In this document: one piece after another, positions 12,716 through 24,506 of the stretch | How positions within the stretch are numbered: the first letter of the stretch is position 1 | Layout of the letters: the number at the start of each line of letters is the position of its first letter | Assembly (NCBI GenBank): GCA_029582265.1 | Contig: CM055831.1 | Location: 28,148,189 to 28,212,188, forward strand | DNA: 64,000 nucleotides | Source: Zoroaster sp. YZ-2022 | Lineage: Eukaryota; Echinodermata; Asteroidea; Forcipulatida; Zoroasteridae | Reading direction: 5' to 3' | The notes under the pieces: generated by a model | The model's database searches: none | Seen by the model: only the letters and a program-made list of their open reading frames with translations | Told to the model about the DNA's origin: nothing | Translations under genes and position numbers: made by a program

Positions 12716-12721
12716 TTTATT
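12716..12721 (-). terminator. Polyadenylation signal of TRIM copy B
   Basis: TTTATT on the plus strand (AATAAA on the gene strand), about 295 bp after the stop codon. It is preserved at the same place in copy C (63578) and copy A (about 1784). Confidence 0.5.
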
Positions 12722-13015
12722 AAAGACTCTGGAGAAGTGCTTAGCTAAATTGGTGAAGGGCAAACATCTAAATCAATTATTCATTTGAGTTTGTTCTTGA
12801 AGCAAAGTAAAGATTTCATTGTCAATGAATTGTATATGCTCTGTATCTCTTGTCATGTCAAACATTAATAATAAATGATACAAGATTAATTCTATAGAGT
12901 GACATTGATACTCAAGATTCTACATTACATGTTTGGGTAACATATCTTGAAGAGGACATTTCACCATTATGATGATGACAAGGGAGATTGCCAGTCAGCA
13001 GCATGTTGGATTACA

Positions 13016-13638
13016 TCACATTATGTGATATATCTTCACTGAGTGCCAGTCTGCTGCTACCAGCTGATGCCCATCTGCAGTGAATGTGATTCCCGTGGGC
13101 CAGGACAGACCCTGAGCTATACATGAGATGAATCTACCATCATCTTCGTCATAATGGTGAATATGACCAGTGTTAAACCCATTGTGCACTGCAATGTATA
13201 TGCCTGATCTGTCACAGCATACACCTCTGCAGTATTGAACTTCCTGACCATTGATTGTTGGTTTGATTGTGAGTAATGAAGTACCATTGCTATCAACAAT
13301 GTCTACTTGATGTTGGTTATTACCACTGACTACAACTCTGTTATTATTATCAATGGCCAGGAAGCAAGGATTTGTTTTGACTGGCATAGTGTGGATGAGC
13401 GAGCCATCAGTGGAGCTGTGCTCGCTCACCACCATCCTCTTCACATCACCTATTATGATGTTACCCTTATTATTTATTGCTACATTCCAGAGGTCCACTG
13501 CTGTCTTCCCTACCTCACTATGAGGCACTGTGTGGAAGTCAAAGGCAAGTGTGCCATCATTGTTGTACATCTTGATGACTTTGTTGGTTTTGACCACAAC
13601 CACTAAGTGATTGTGTACAGCTGCAATGCCACGTGGTT
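13016..13638 (-). CDS. TRIM-NHL protein, exon 3 (NHL repeats), copy B
   Basis: Last coding exon of gene B, 623 bp, after acceptor 'ttatttttccag'. Spliced to the RING exon (18114-16806) it keeps the frame, joining IPIQG to KPRGIAAIHNHL. It completes a 643-residue protein and ends HSVKIYHIM-stop. It carries about five NHL beta-propeller units, each with a hydrophobic strand and an Asn/Asp-Gly turn: RGIAAIHNHLVVV, WNVAINNKGNIIIGD, CFLAIDNNNRVVVS, YCRGVCCDRSGIYIAV and GITFTADGHQLVAA. It differs from copy C at residues 526 (N/K), 615 (S/Y) and 618 (T/R). NHL propellers bind RNA or protein and would select the substrate of the ligase. The AATAAA at 12716 is the likely end signal. Confidence 0.88.
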
Positions 13639-14188
13639 CTGGAAAAATAATAATAATAGAGATAACACAGCACAGTGATATAACAATTATGTGTGTTATG
13701 TTTTATGAGCTGAACATTAAATGAAGATATTTCTACATATTTTGACATGAAGGCCTATACATGTACAAAGGGATTCACAACAGCCAATGTTCACTTTGAA
13801 CCTTTGAACTGTCATGATTTATTATTCACTATTTATTTCAATCAATGTCATGTTTCAGAAAATAAAATAGGCTAAATTTAAATTGATGACAGCGAGTGAG
13901 TACATGTATAGCACATAATTTCAATGTATGAAGGTTTTAATAGCATAACATGTAGTTATGAGCCACTTTCTTTTTCTAGGAAAATTCAGTTAAGTGGAAC
14001 GTTTCTACATTAAATTATTATTCAAACATTTTGTTTAATGTTTGTTGAGGTATTACTAGGAGAGCAATTAGACAGTGAATAAAGAGATATTCTAATGCAC
14101 TCATAGTTATAGAGATTTCCCCTCTTTCTAAGAGAAGGTCCTCAGGAAACTGAATAAAATTGATCATTTCACATTAACTCACGGTTAA

Positions 14189-14550
14189 CCCTCCTATAGG
14201 TTTAACACTCAAAGACACTCAAAATTTGTACATGTCTCTCTTAACCCATTGACTTTGTGCAGTGCACTCAAATATGTATGCAAGCACATGTGGCTGTGAT
14301 AGGAGGTCAAACCCAAAGACACTCAAAATTTGTATGTAACTCCCAACCCATTGACTTTGTGCAGTCCACTCAAATAAATGCAAGGACATGTGGCTAGGAT
14401 AGGTCAAACCAAAACCACTCGACAGTACATACACAGCTCTGTGTGACTCTGTGGTTTGACCTACCAATTGGCAATGCAACCAAAAATACTCAGTGACTGT
14501 CTGTGAGTGCCGTGCTGACTGGGCCAAGTTTCAGCCTGGGCATAGGAGGG
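14189..14550. mobile_element. 362-bp TTAA-flanked MITE (copy B)
   Basis: Ends are CCCTCCTAT and ATAGGAGGG, flanked on both sides by TTAA (14185-14188 and 14551-14554). Copy A reads 'gtaattaaccatgag' at this site, an uninterrupted TTAA. Inside is a roughly 105-bp tandem duplication ('gactttgtgcagt', 'cactcaaaatttgta'). TTAA duplications with CCC ends fit the piggyBac group. The element is too small to encode a transposase. Confidence 0.88.
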
Positions 14551-14950
14551 TTAATTACTTCAAAGGTTTGCTGAAATAGAAACTCCTAATATAATTGTTT
14601 CATAGCTAGGGCTGTGCCGGGTATCCAGGTATCCAGATACCCAACAGAAACTGTCATTACCCGGTTCCATTTTTCAGTTCCAATTACCCGTAAACGACTT
14701 TTTAAATCTGTGACTCTTGAACAATGTAATGTTTACACTTTTACAGACAATTATCTTTAAATTCAAGAGATTACACTCCAATAAAGCCTTTGTAGTATTT
14801 TACCAACATTTGCCATATATTTTTCTCCAACTGTTTGTGATACATTGTATCCAATCATTAAGACTGCAAAGGGCCTGACAGTGGCTGCTTCAAACAACTT
14901 ATCACACCAGCAGCATATGAGGGAATATTTGCCTAATTGTTTGCAGTAAT

Positions 14951-15680
14951 TGGATTAGTGGGACAATTGCATGCTGATCATGATCGGGTAATTTATAGCT
15001 TGTTATGAGAATACAGGGACCTGACGTAAACGGATGTTCGATGTTGGAGATACGGCAGTGAATGACGTGTTACATTATGCGAATGAAACATGCACCAGAC
15101 AGTGTCACATGAGGAAACACACGCAGACAGCGGGCGCAGATTCAGGTTCAGGTTCATGATTCAGGTTCGGGTAATGTAACGGCGCGGACTACAGATGTGG
15201 CATGGCAGAAAAGATTGGGAAAAATGCTTAAACAACCTTTTCCCACTCTTGCTCAGAAACAATGCCGTCTGGGAATTTCTAACGTCGGGAATTTTTCACG
15301 CCGCCGGGCGTAACATCCAGAGCCAGGGAACTCAGAGGCAATGGCAAACACTTATGACAAACACAAGAGAGGTGGCCTGAGAGTTATGCTCTTATAATGT
15401 AAGATTATTTTAGTACGGCCAAAATCATGTCACAGGATATCCTTATTTAGAAGGCATCTCAAAATCAGGAAAGTCTGATGTCAATCTTTGTTTACATCGT
15501 GGCAATGCGGCATAGCGTGTGGTGTAAGTGAGGGAAAACAAACTTATCAAGATTATGTGTATGTGTACATTGTATACCTGCAATTAATGCTCAGTTTACT
15601 GATACACATGGACAAATTTGACCATTCAATGGATAATTTGACATGGGAAATTACCAGAGAAGTAATTTTCAAAGTTATAT
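14951..15680. other. Intron of TRIM copy B, upstream part
   Basis: Noncoding sequence matching 60610-61370 of arm C. It includes a CpG-richer stretch near 15010-15330. No exon was recognised. Confidence 0.5.
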
Positions 15681-15693
15681 TTGTAAGTTGTTG

Positions 15694-15960
15694 TTTACTT
15701 TTATTCAGAGTAACTTTAAACTGGTCAGATGCCATGATCATTTGGTCTGTCAATTCATAGGGTAGCCTATGTCAATGAGTTGTTTGCTTTTATTCAGAGT
15801 AACTTTAAACTGGTCAGATACCATGATCATTTGGTCTGTCAATTCATAGGGTATGTCAATGAGTTGTTTGCTTTTATTCAGAGTAACTTTAAACTGGTCA
15901 GATGCCATGATCATTTGGTCTGTCAATTCATAGGGTATGTCAATGAGTTGTTTACATGCA
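15694..15960. repeat. 84-bp minisatellite, three units (copy B)
   Basis: 'agtaactttaaactggtcag' recurs with its end at about 15728, 15817 and 15901, spacing 89 then 84 bp. It lies in the large intron of TRIM copy B. Arm C has four units at the same place (60300-60610). The period is divisible by three, so it yields meaningless repeated open frames on both strands. Confidence 0.9.
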
Positions 15961-16805
15961 TGTTCATCAACATCATTCAGTGTCATGTCGACACAACAAT
16001 GAATGAATTCAGTAAGTGGAGTGTGGCAGTTATTTATTGGCAATCTTTTGAATAATGTGTGCTGCAAATGAGTTTGACCAGTTGTTTTATATTACAAAGC
16101 ACACAAAGATCTCGTCAAGCTTCTATGGCCGGCTGGAAATCGGTGGAACTTCACTTTGGGATTCTGGAAAGCATTCATTAACGACACACTCTGATGATAA
16201 TTCTGGTCTATGGCTGTCTGCCAGACAATTGAATTTAACTCTTAAGCAGAATTTCCCAAATTAAAGATGAAGTTGAAGGAGTACATTTATTAATGTTACT
16301 AGCAGACGACTGACTATATGAAAACACAACAACCCTTTATGCTGCTACCCATGCCATGTTTATTGAACCTCCACTGATGTGTTGCATTTACATACTTAAA
16401 CAGCAGTGTGTTCTTTCTGCAAATTGGCTGAATAAGCCGCATGGACTGATGCATTTTTAGACGTTTGTTTAAAAACTAACAAAAGAAATTGAGAGTCATA
16501 ACAATAAATAAAGTCTTTGTTAAAGAGTGGTTTAGAATATAGATTTAAGTTCACTTGTAATCCTACAGGGTATTGTCTTTGTTTGAAGCTGTTGTTTCAT
16601 TTTCACTGTTGTTCACTCGTTATATATTTTTTTATACTGTGTAATTTTTTTATTTATTATTTTTTTTAATGGATTTGTAGCTTTGTGAATTTGACATGTA
16701 AAATGTTAAAATGAAATGTACTGCACCACAGTCTTGTTTTTACACAGCATGCACTGTACTACACTACATGCTATTGAATGCATAATGTGTACATAAGAAA
16801 CTTAC

Positions 16806-18114
16806 TTCCTTGTATTGGAATGGTTCTTTTCTGATGTCCCTTGGTGCTGCAGATTACAACTCTCCTATTATCAAGGTCTGTCACTGCAATCTCATCACCA
16901 GGTTGACAAGCAGCAATACCCCAAGCCGCATTGAATTCTCCTGAACCACCTCCCTTTTTGCCAAATTCATCACACAGCTCCCACTTGGGTTCCTGCAGCT
17001 CCACCTTACCAAGATTGATATCACCAACCCTCTGACTCTCCTTGAATCTCAGATGACAAAGCTTCTGATCAATTTTGGGAAGACTTTGACTGCTGAGAAA
17101 TTTCAAGTCCTTGCTGATAGTGGGATAGAGTGCAAGGAAGTCAGGATCTGATGAATTGTTGGTGACATCTTTGGCGGTCTCCAGTGAATGCTGTATTTGT
17201 TGTGAGATTACACTCACTGTTTGCTCATATTCATCCAATTTGTTGTTATGATCTTTGTGGAGGTTTTTGATTTCATCAATGATGCGACTCTCTTGAGCTG
17301 TTACCTCAGCCCTGATCTCATTAGCTCTGTTCTTCACCTCTGCCATGGTTCTTTCAACTGTGATGCCGAGTTTGTCTTTCATTGTTGAGGCAGTTGCTAG
17401 AGATTGTTCAAGTTTCTTGAGAACTCCTTCAAGGAGAGTAAAGAATTGAGCTAATGACTGTTTATATGTGGATGAGGCTTGGTCATACTCAATGTACTCA
17501 TGTTGTGGTTTACAGTGGTGTAGGACAGTGCAAATTTGGCAAATCAACTTGTCACATGTTACACAGTAGAACCATGCCACTTCACCCTCATGGGTTTGGC
17601 ATTCTGGTCGACGTTTTTGTTTTGTCTCTTTTATTGCTACCTTCCCCTGAATAAAGTCTTCCAAAGGAGCAATGGTATGATTGGATGATGCAGGAATTTT
17701 TTGATGTATTTTGTAGCAGTTTCCGCAAATATTCATCAGGCAGTCCAGACAGCGATGTGTAGCCTCATTTCCCTCATTGCATAATTCACAGGTAAGCTTT
17801 GTGTTGCCTGATGAGATGACCAACTTCTGTTGCAATGTGATCTCCTCAACAAGACCAATTAGATAGAAGTTGGTCTTGAGGCCTGGAACACCCATCGTAG
17901 GAAGTTGTGTCTCCCGTCGACACAAAGGACAAGGAATCATGACAGCATCCTTGTATTTGGTAGTGTGGTATTCATCTAAACAGTTTTCACAGAAGCTGTG
18001 GACACAGTCCAGTATTTTGGGTTGTCTGTACACCTCTTTGCAAATACTGCACTCGAGATGATCCTTGCTGATTTTCTCTAGAGCTGAACCCAATGTTGGT
18101 TTAGAAGTAGCCAT
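16806..18114 (-). CDS. TRIM-NHL E3 ligase, exon 2 (RING, B-boxes, coiled coil), copy B
   Basis: This exon carries the start codon and encodes residues 1-436 plus one base of the next codon. RING C3HC4 residues are C22, C25, C37, H39, C42, C45, C62 and C65. A B-box1-like domain spans about 109-146 (C109, C112, C122, C125, C130, C133) and B-box2 about 172-205 (C172, H175, C184, C187, C192, C195). A coiled coil spans about 215-330, followed directly by the first NHL unit (WELCDEFGKKGGGSGEF, about 372 on). No filamin domain is seen, unlike vertebrate TRIM2/3/71. The likely activity is RING-dependent ubiquitin transfer, probably in the cytoplasm; the target is unknown. The start is chosen because the ATG follows the acceptor 'aaacag' by ten bases and is conserved in all copies. 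It differs from copy C only at residue 100 (I here, S in C). The donor is GGAA|GTAAGT at 16805. Confidence 0.92.
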
Positions 18115-19904
18115 TTCTATAGATCTGTTTATAAATGATGTATGGAATAAAATGTAAAAGCAGACTCAATATCAGGCTCACATCAGGTAATACAACAATA
18201 AGTTTGTCAAAAGTGTTTAAAAGCTTATTTGACATTCAGAAAAAAGCTTCAAATTACATTTGAGATAAATTTTTCAATAAATCTTGTTTAACAATATTTA
18301 CTGTAGTATCAAATTATTTGTCATGTTCTCATTAAAACAAATTTCAATGTCAATTTCGAAAAGGAAGGCATTTCCTGGGAGGTGCTTATCCCTCCATACC
18401 AATAATTTAGCCTTGTTTTGGTCATCTATTAAAGGTTAATATTAAAGATGTATTGTGTACTCATGCTGACAAAATACTGGAGATTTAAATTGTGTTTGGT
18501 CACCAAAGTTGTGAACTTTAAAACCAGACATCTAACAAAAAATCCAGTTAAACATATATTGACAGAATAATTAAAACCAAAATTGAATGTTACATCCTCA
18601 ATTCATTACAATGATTAGGTTTTCACTTCATCTATTGGTATACGTACAAGAATTGTTGATGTCTTATTTAATTTCTTAAAACTTTAGTGAACCAACAACA
18701 AATCAATATTAAATAAATATCTCATATAAAAACTTATTTTCTTCAAATTTTACCAAACATTTTCAAACGTTCCTGTTTAAAGATTCATCGCCAGTGTTAT
18801 TTGGTATTTTAACAGAAATTTCCAGCAATTATGCATTGCTATTTTACTTGTGAAAGGAAAAAGCCTGGTTTTAGAGTAAATATGTACCAAAATTAATTGA
18901 TGTTAGGTCCCCTCATAAATTCTTACTGCTATACCAAGATGCGGACAACTATTGTTTTTATAAATTTCCAATTTCAAAGTATTATTTTAATTTCTAAAAG
19001 GAAATTGTCGATAAAACACAGTGATACATCTTTAATCTCCAGTGTGTATTGTGGACCTGATTTGTCTCAACTATCAATCATTTAACTTGTATCATACAGA
19101 TATGTTTCAACAAGAAGACAATTTCTTATAATACATCATACACTGAATTAGAATTTCTAAACTGAGTTCAACATTCATTACAGGATTTTGTGATCCCACA
19201 ACCTTGTGGAAGTACCGTATGGTAAAACTCAATCTGCTGAGTAGATGAACAAAATCATAATCACTATATTCACTGTCCATCATTACCAGACCAAGCCCAG
19301 TCTAATGTATACTTCTGGAACCCGGGTTCGGCAATTACTAAGATCAAAGGCAGTGCTTGGTAGTTTATGGACTACAAACAGACACGGCCCTCTGGAGGGT
19401 CATGAATTAGATCAACTATAAGTTTTGGTTTTCCCAAGTGAGGTTGTCACTGACCACATTCTAACTGTACACGCAGTGGTGGTATAGGTAGATGGTTATG
19501 GGAATACCAGCCACTCCCTGATAGCAGTAATTAGATAGCTCTGAAACCCCGGGAAGTTCAAACTCCTTCTGTGTCCTTGGGGTATAGGCCTTTAGTAACC
19601 CCGAGGTACAAACCCTGCCAAGCTGTCAAGGTCAGTCCAAGTTTCTCTCCAGCCAGTGCAGCAGAGATTGCCCTGGCCTGCACTGCGATATGTAACTCAT
19701 GGCCAATACGGGTCAATTTGGTTGGCCCAACTGCCACACATTCTATCTTTGTTTGAAAACCATAAGTTTTTTTAAAATGTTGAACACTGTTTTCGTTTCC
19801 TGGGTTGCATCAAAAGAAAGGAAAATATGGATGGACCCAATTTACAGTAAACGGTATTGTTGCACTCTTAATACTAAAGTGTAGAAAAACTAGAATCAAC
19901 CTTT

Positions 19905-20056
19905 TAATAGTTCGGTGAGTGACAACACTTTATTAAGTTAAATTCAATTCAAAGAATGTGTTGAAAGTGTTGAATTAACATGGAGTCGAGTGTTAATTTA
20001 ACACTTGTGAAAGTTAAATCCAACTTTATAAAGAGTTGTCACTGATCGAACATTTT
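19905..20056. repeat. Imperfect foldback inside element 1
   Basis: The left side 'gagtgacaacactttattaa' pairs with the right side 'tttataaagagttgtcactg'. Inner segments ('gtgttaatttaacac') are themselves palindromic. It could be a nested MITE of about 150 bp. Confidence 0.55.
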
Positions 20057-20292
20057 AAGATGTTGATTCAAAACTAGTTTTAAGAGTGTGTTCAGCAAGA
20101 AGTAAAAGGTGAATTGATGAATGAATTGAATTAGAAAAATCATAGTTTAAAAAAAAGTAGACATATGCCTATTTCATCAAATTTTCACCAACATTTATTT
20201 AACAGCAATTGAGGAATAATTTTTGAAAACAAATTCTGTTACGAAAAATATGAACTCCCCACTGAAAGTGCCGAAAAAAACTACACAATTGA

Positions 20293-20352
20293 ATTTGTCT
20301 AGTCACTGTAAGCACGGACAAATTAAGGGTGACACTTTAAATTGTCCGTGCT
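20293..20352. other. Short hairpin inside element 1
   Basis: 'taagcacggacaa' pairs with 'ttgtccgtgcttta', a stem of about 13 bp around a loop of roughly 25 bases. There is no further evidence of an RNA gene. Confidence 0.35.
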
Positions 20353-21476
20353 TTAAGTGAGTAGGTCCAAGTCTAACTATAGCTACTGCAGCTATATTCA
20401 TGGGTTAGATTTAGCCAGTCCCAAGTGCACAAGTGATATTTCCAGCAGAGATAATGTGCGAACCCCTGTTAGCCAATGTTGGAGACACCAACAGAAGTGA
20501 CCAACTTAAGAAAATAAAAGGATGAACTGCATACGCAATATAATGAAAACATTTCGAAGATGCAAAGCTGGAGAAAGAGATATGACGAACCAAATCGATA
20601 AACTATAATGTTGAGGTGAAAACCTTAAAGGGTAAAAATGAAGATCAACATAAAAGAAATAATTATAAAACCGTAGGAAAATCTTTTGACACTTTTCCCC
20701 ATCAATGAAACTTAAAAACAATGCTTCAATTTTATGACGTGTTTGGAGAAAGCTGCTTTCTGTATCTGTAAATAAGCGATGCTGAGAAAGTTTTTAATGA
20801 ACTTGGAATTGGACATATAAAATCTACCTTGACTAAACTAAACCCACCACTATAATAGACTTTAATTAGTTATATTGGAGTACACATAAAGCACTGGACC
20901 TGCGGAATTTTTCATATTTATATTAACGTTGATTTTATTGTTGTTCCCAGAGGATAGCAATTAAATTTTAATATAGGTTTTCCAGCCAGGCCAAATTCGA
21001 CAATTGAACATTCAAATTCGTTTTCGTGCGTTCGTATTCAAGCGATTTTGGTAAATTATCCACCCTGGTATTCACACTGTGGGTGGGAGATTTTTGTTTA
21101 CCAAGTGCAATATGTTAAGATCATTAAGGTTTATGCCTTCAGCTGAGTGAAATTGCAACTTTCTTAGTATCTATATCAATTGTTAGTACTGGTAGTTATA
21201 TTTGTGCTAAATCCACTATCAATTCTGTCAATAGCTTGTGTTGCCAACACAGTGTGTATATCATCTATTCAGGCCATAGGATAATTGATATGTGATCACT
21301 GTGCACTACCTTTGCCCAATGTATGGCCCTGGGTGGGTTGTTACATTCCAAGTTTCTGGTAAAGTCATTAACTCCAGACCCATGGTCTGGCTATAGGGAC
21401 CTTATTTTGGTAGCTCATGAGTATGTTTGGGCTAGCCAGAAATTTAAGTGTTTTGGGACTGGTAGAAGAGGTAGCC

Positions 21477-21706
21477 AAGCTTGAATTGCCTTCACGTTAC
21501 TGAGATAATTTATTTCGGAAACAGGTTTTTTTTTTCATGGAAACACAGAATACAAGGATAAAATATCTCAGAAATACATATTTCTTTAAAAGAAATACAT
21601 ATTTCTTTAAAAGAAATACATATTTCTTTAAAAGAAATGTGGAATTCATTGAGATAAATTATCTCAGTATTGCAGTAATGTGAAGGCAATTCAAGCTTCG
21701 TAAAGA
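21477..21706. mobile_element. 230-bp foldback MITE inside element 1
   Basis: The left end 'aagcttgaattgccttcac' is mirrored by 'gtgaaggcaattcaagctt' on the right. The arms extend about 45 bp ('gagataattta' and 'taaattatctc'). The centre is a tandem run of 'atttctttaaaagaaat', itself palindromic. It is nested in element 1, so it is younger than, or moved with, that element. Confidence 0.75.
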
Positions 21707-23321
21707 GGCTTAGTTTTTTAGTTGGTTTGATTATAGTGATAGCTGGAGGAAACTCTTGTTTTTCTTTGTTTAAGAACTCATGTTTTTTTTTTAAATGTAA
21801 GAAACCTTATTTCCTTTATCTAAGAATTTTGTGTTTCTTTTGGAGCTAAACTACGAATAATCGACTAATTTATTAACTCTTTTAAGTATCGTTCCTTTTT
21901 TTTTTTACAATTGATTATGCATTTACAGTTATTTTGATGTTTACATATATTATTGTTACTATTTTCCTATTCTCTTGTAGTCATAATGCACCAACCTTTT
22001 TTTAATTTGTGATTAATAAATCATCGCACAAATGGGGGTTAAATACAGGTTTTCCCGGTCAATTTCGGCAAATAAGCATCCAATTTCGCTTTCATACATT
22101 GATATTAAAGCGCCTGTCTCTCCAGTTGTTATTGTTTCGAACTAAGAATTCAAGTATTCAATTTCATTTTCAGGCATGCTAATTGATTTAGCATTATGAT
22201 TCAATTTAGCATATACATCGTTCTTTTAGTAATACACATTCATCCAATTTAGGAGATGGTTCGACTGGAAATTGTCACTAAAATGTTATTTTCATTTTCG
22301 TATAACGAACAATCAATTTCACAAAATGAGAATTCAAAAAAATACGAGAAACGAATGCAAACAAATATAGATTACGGTAACTGTACAAGACAACCGAATA
22401 CGTTTCATATGTTTACTTTAATTCAAAACCTGTTATTTATGTTATATTGGACTGTTTCATTAACCTGTTTTTATTGTTTGTGTGTGTCTTTATGATTTTT
22501 ATGGTGGTTTCATACTGTCCATTCATTCATTAGTGAACAGTTTTATGAATTTGAATGACTAAATAAGCGCCATTAATTTGAATGGTGTTCAAGTGGATTG
22601 TTAAATTGGATGGTTATTAAATTTGTTTAAATGAAATTTGATGATTTTGAGCAGCATTCAATTCGCTTGTGAAAACAGAATGAAACGCTGGCTGTTTAAA
22701 TTGGCTGCTTATTTGCTGAAATTGACCGGGAAAACATGTAATAACAATCCCCCCAAAATAAATAAATAATAAATAACTAATGGTGATATAAACCCTGCCA
22801 TATAATATTTTAATGCAGACTGCTAAACAATCTTCATGACGATTACTTAATGTTTCATCCATCTGGTTTTCAAGAAATATATCATAAAAACTAACCTGTG
22901 AAACAGTTTCATCACAAACATGGGTTTTCTGGTTTCATGCATAACTCTATACAGTCTACAGCAAGGACCCATGAACAAGAACACTTATCCATACAAAACC
23001 AGTAACTAAAAATTCAGCATAATTATGTGGTCAGCCTAGAGATCAGTAGGTCACGGCCAGCCCCACACAGCTGTATTCAATAGAGAACACTTGACTATCA
23101 GAAGATTGTGTGACCAAAAAGAAAGGACACACCCCTTTCTCTGTGCTGTGACAGTTTTATTGAACCTCTCTTGAGCATACTGGGTTACTCCTAATATCCC
23201 AATGGGCTACTAATATCACAGTTTTGCTATAACCCCAAAAGTATACATTAGACTGGGCTTGGTCTGGTAATGATAGAAGTCACTCCAAACATCTAAACAA
23301 ACACGACAAATGTTAGCTTAC

Positions 23322-23470
23322 CTCACAGTGGTTTTACTTTGTTTTATTGAAGCCAGTTGAACACAAAATGAAGTCAATTTTTCTTGTTGAAGACATAGCA
23401 AATGTTGCTACATGTAACGTTAGGGCGGATCCCAAACAAAATGGCGCTTGACAAACACAGTTCCTGGTAG
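23322..23470 (-). promoter_or_regulatory. 5' noncoding exon 1 and core promoter, TRIM copy B
   Basis: The donor ACTGTGAG|GTAAGC ends a short untranslated exon that splices to the acceptor 10 bases before the ATG. AAAATGGCGC (YY1-like) at about 23440 and 'aacgttacatgtagc' lie just upstream. The arrangement is the same in arm C (56200-56339). The transcription start is not determined, so the 5' limit is approximate. Confidence 0.5.
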
Positions 23471-23645
23471 AGTACGTGACAAAGTCATTAGGTCATAGGT
23501 CTACCTGACTGATATGTACAGTACACAGTGAATACAGTGTACCATAATTGTTTGACTCAATGACGTATGCATATTGAACTTCATTGTGAAAGTTCAGCTG
23601 TGTTGCATGATGTTGTATATAATATTGTATCCTGCTTGTGTTGTA

Positions 23646-23724
23646 AAGTGTGAGTATAATCTACAGGATAGTATCCCATAGATTATACCATAGAGTAAGG
23701 TCCTTGCTATATGATTATACTCAC
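23646..23724. repeat. 80-bp hairpin in TRIM promoter, copy B
   Basis: 'gtgtgagtataatc' and 'gattatactcac' form inverted arms around 'gatagtatcccatag', also partly self-complementary. The same structure lies at 55927-56005 in arm C. It sits about 300 bp upstream of the noncoding exon. Confidence 0.65.
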
Positions 23725-24282
23725 TTGTTAATACAATACAAATACTAACTTCTCTCTGACTTTTACCACTGCTGATAACTGCACTATTCATGACTGATAG
23801 GTGACTTCTCTGTAAATAATAACCAAAGCCCTTGTTGAAACACTGAGACACAGTGAGACTGATTCCTTGAAATGTCTGAGAAAGCTCTGACCACTGCCCA
23901 GCATTGTCAGGCTCTCATTGGTCAGGAGTTACTAAATCCAGTTGCATTGTTATAAGTTTGTGGTCAATCCTCATAGGAGCAGTGTGATAAATTCATAGTC
24001 CCATTTAACCCATTGCCCTACACCCTTACATCATTGACTCTTTACTCTATGGGAGCTATAGAACTATGCTCAATATAATCATATATCATTTTATTATTAC
24101 AATAAACATGATCAAATGTGAGTTATTTCATTCTCAAATGTTGATATTGACCAATATTTGGGTTTGTGATGTGTCACCAATTCACTGTGATATAGATTTA
24201 GTGCAGGTAAAATGTACTTTATTTTAAAATGAAAATTCCAGATATTGAATTTGTACTAATATTTGTTTCTCTCTAATTTTTG

Positions 24283-24506
24283 TTAATGGAACAGTATCGC
24301 CCTGATCAAAGCAGATTTTCAACAGGGCATGGAATCAGCGTTCTTGTTTAAGATGAACACAGTGACTGAAAATTACTGATTCATTTATGCAGCAGCAATG
24401 GTAATATGACCTTATCATGTGGAGTATTATTTTCAGTCACTGAGTTAATCTAAAACTAGCACTCAGATTCCATGCCCTGTTGATCGTGATGATATTGTCC
24501 CTTTAA
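24283..24506. mobile_element. TTAA-type MITE, arm B
   Basis: The ends follow the family pattern TTAA...GGCAGTATCGTCA and TGACGATACTGCCCCTTTAA (here 'ggaacagtatcgccctgatc' and 'gatcgtgatgatattgtccc'). The core has 'gcatggaatcagcgt', 'cagtgactgaaaattactga' and the mirrored 'ttcagtcactgagttaatct'. Other members are at 9368-9582, 25437-32077 (split by element 3), 29812-30020, 37629-37956 and 51605-51815. Confidence 0.8.

Larger units (their letters stand above)
19281..23272. mobile_element. Element 1: 3992-bp TIR transposon in TRIM intron
   Basis: The 32-bp terminal inverted repeats are identical, starting CATTACCAGACCAAGCCCAG (19281-19312 and 23241-23272). AT flanks both ends (19279-19280, 23273-23274). 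Arm C reads straight through at 56380-56392 with a single AT. The interior is AT-rich, has no transposase-like frame that I recognise, and contains smaller foldbacks (19905-20056, 21477-21706). It appears non-autonomous. A 2-bp duplication limits the superfamily choice but does not fix it. Confidence 0.92.
18125..23321 (-). other. Intron 1 of TRIM copy B, enlarged by element 1
   Basis: The matching intron in copy C is 1198 bp (56340-57537). Here it is 3994 bp longer because element 1 and its 2-bp target duplication lie in it. The rest of the intron, 18125-19280, matches C closely and holds no recognised gene. Confidence 0.7.

Noticed and set aside
15195..15380. 61-codon frame in the large intron of TRIM copy B
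   Set aside because: The matching part of arm C (about 60920-61105) differs by small changes that do not preserve the frame. Intronic.
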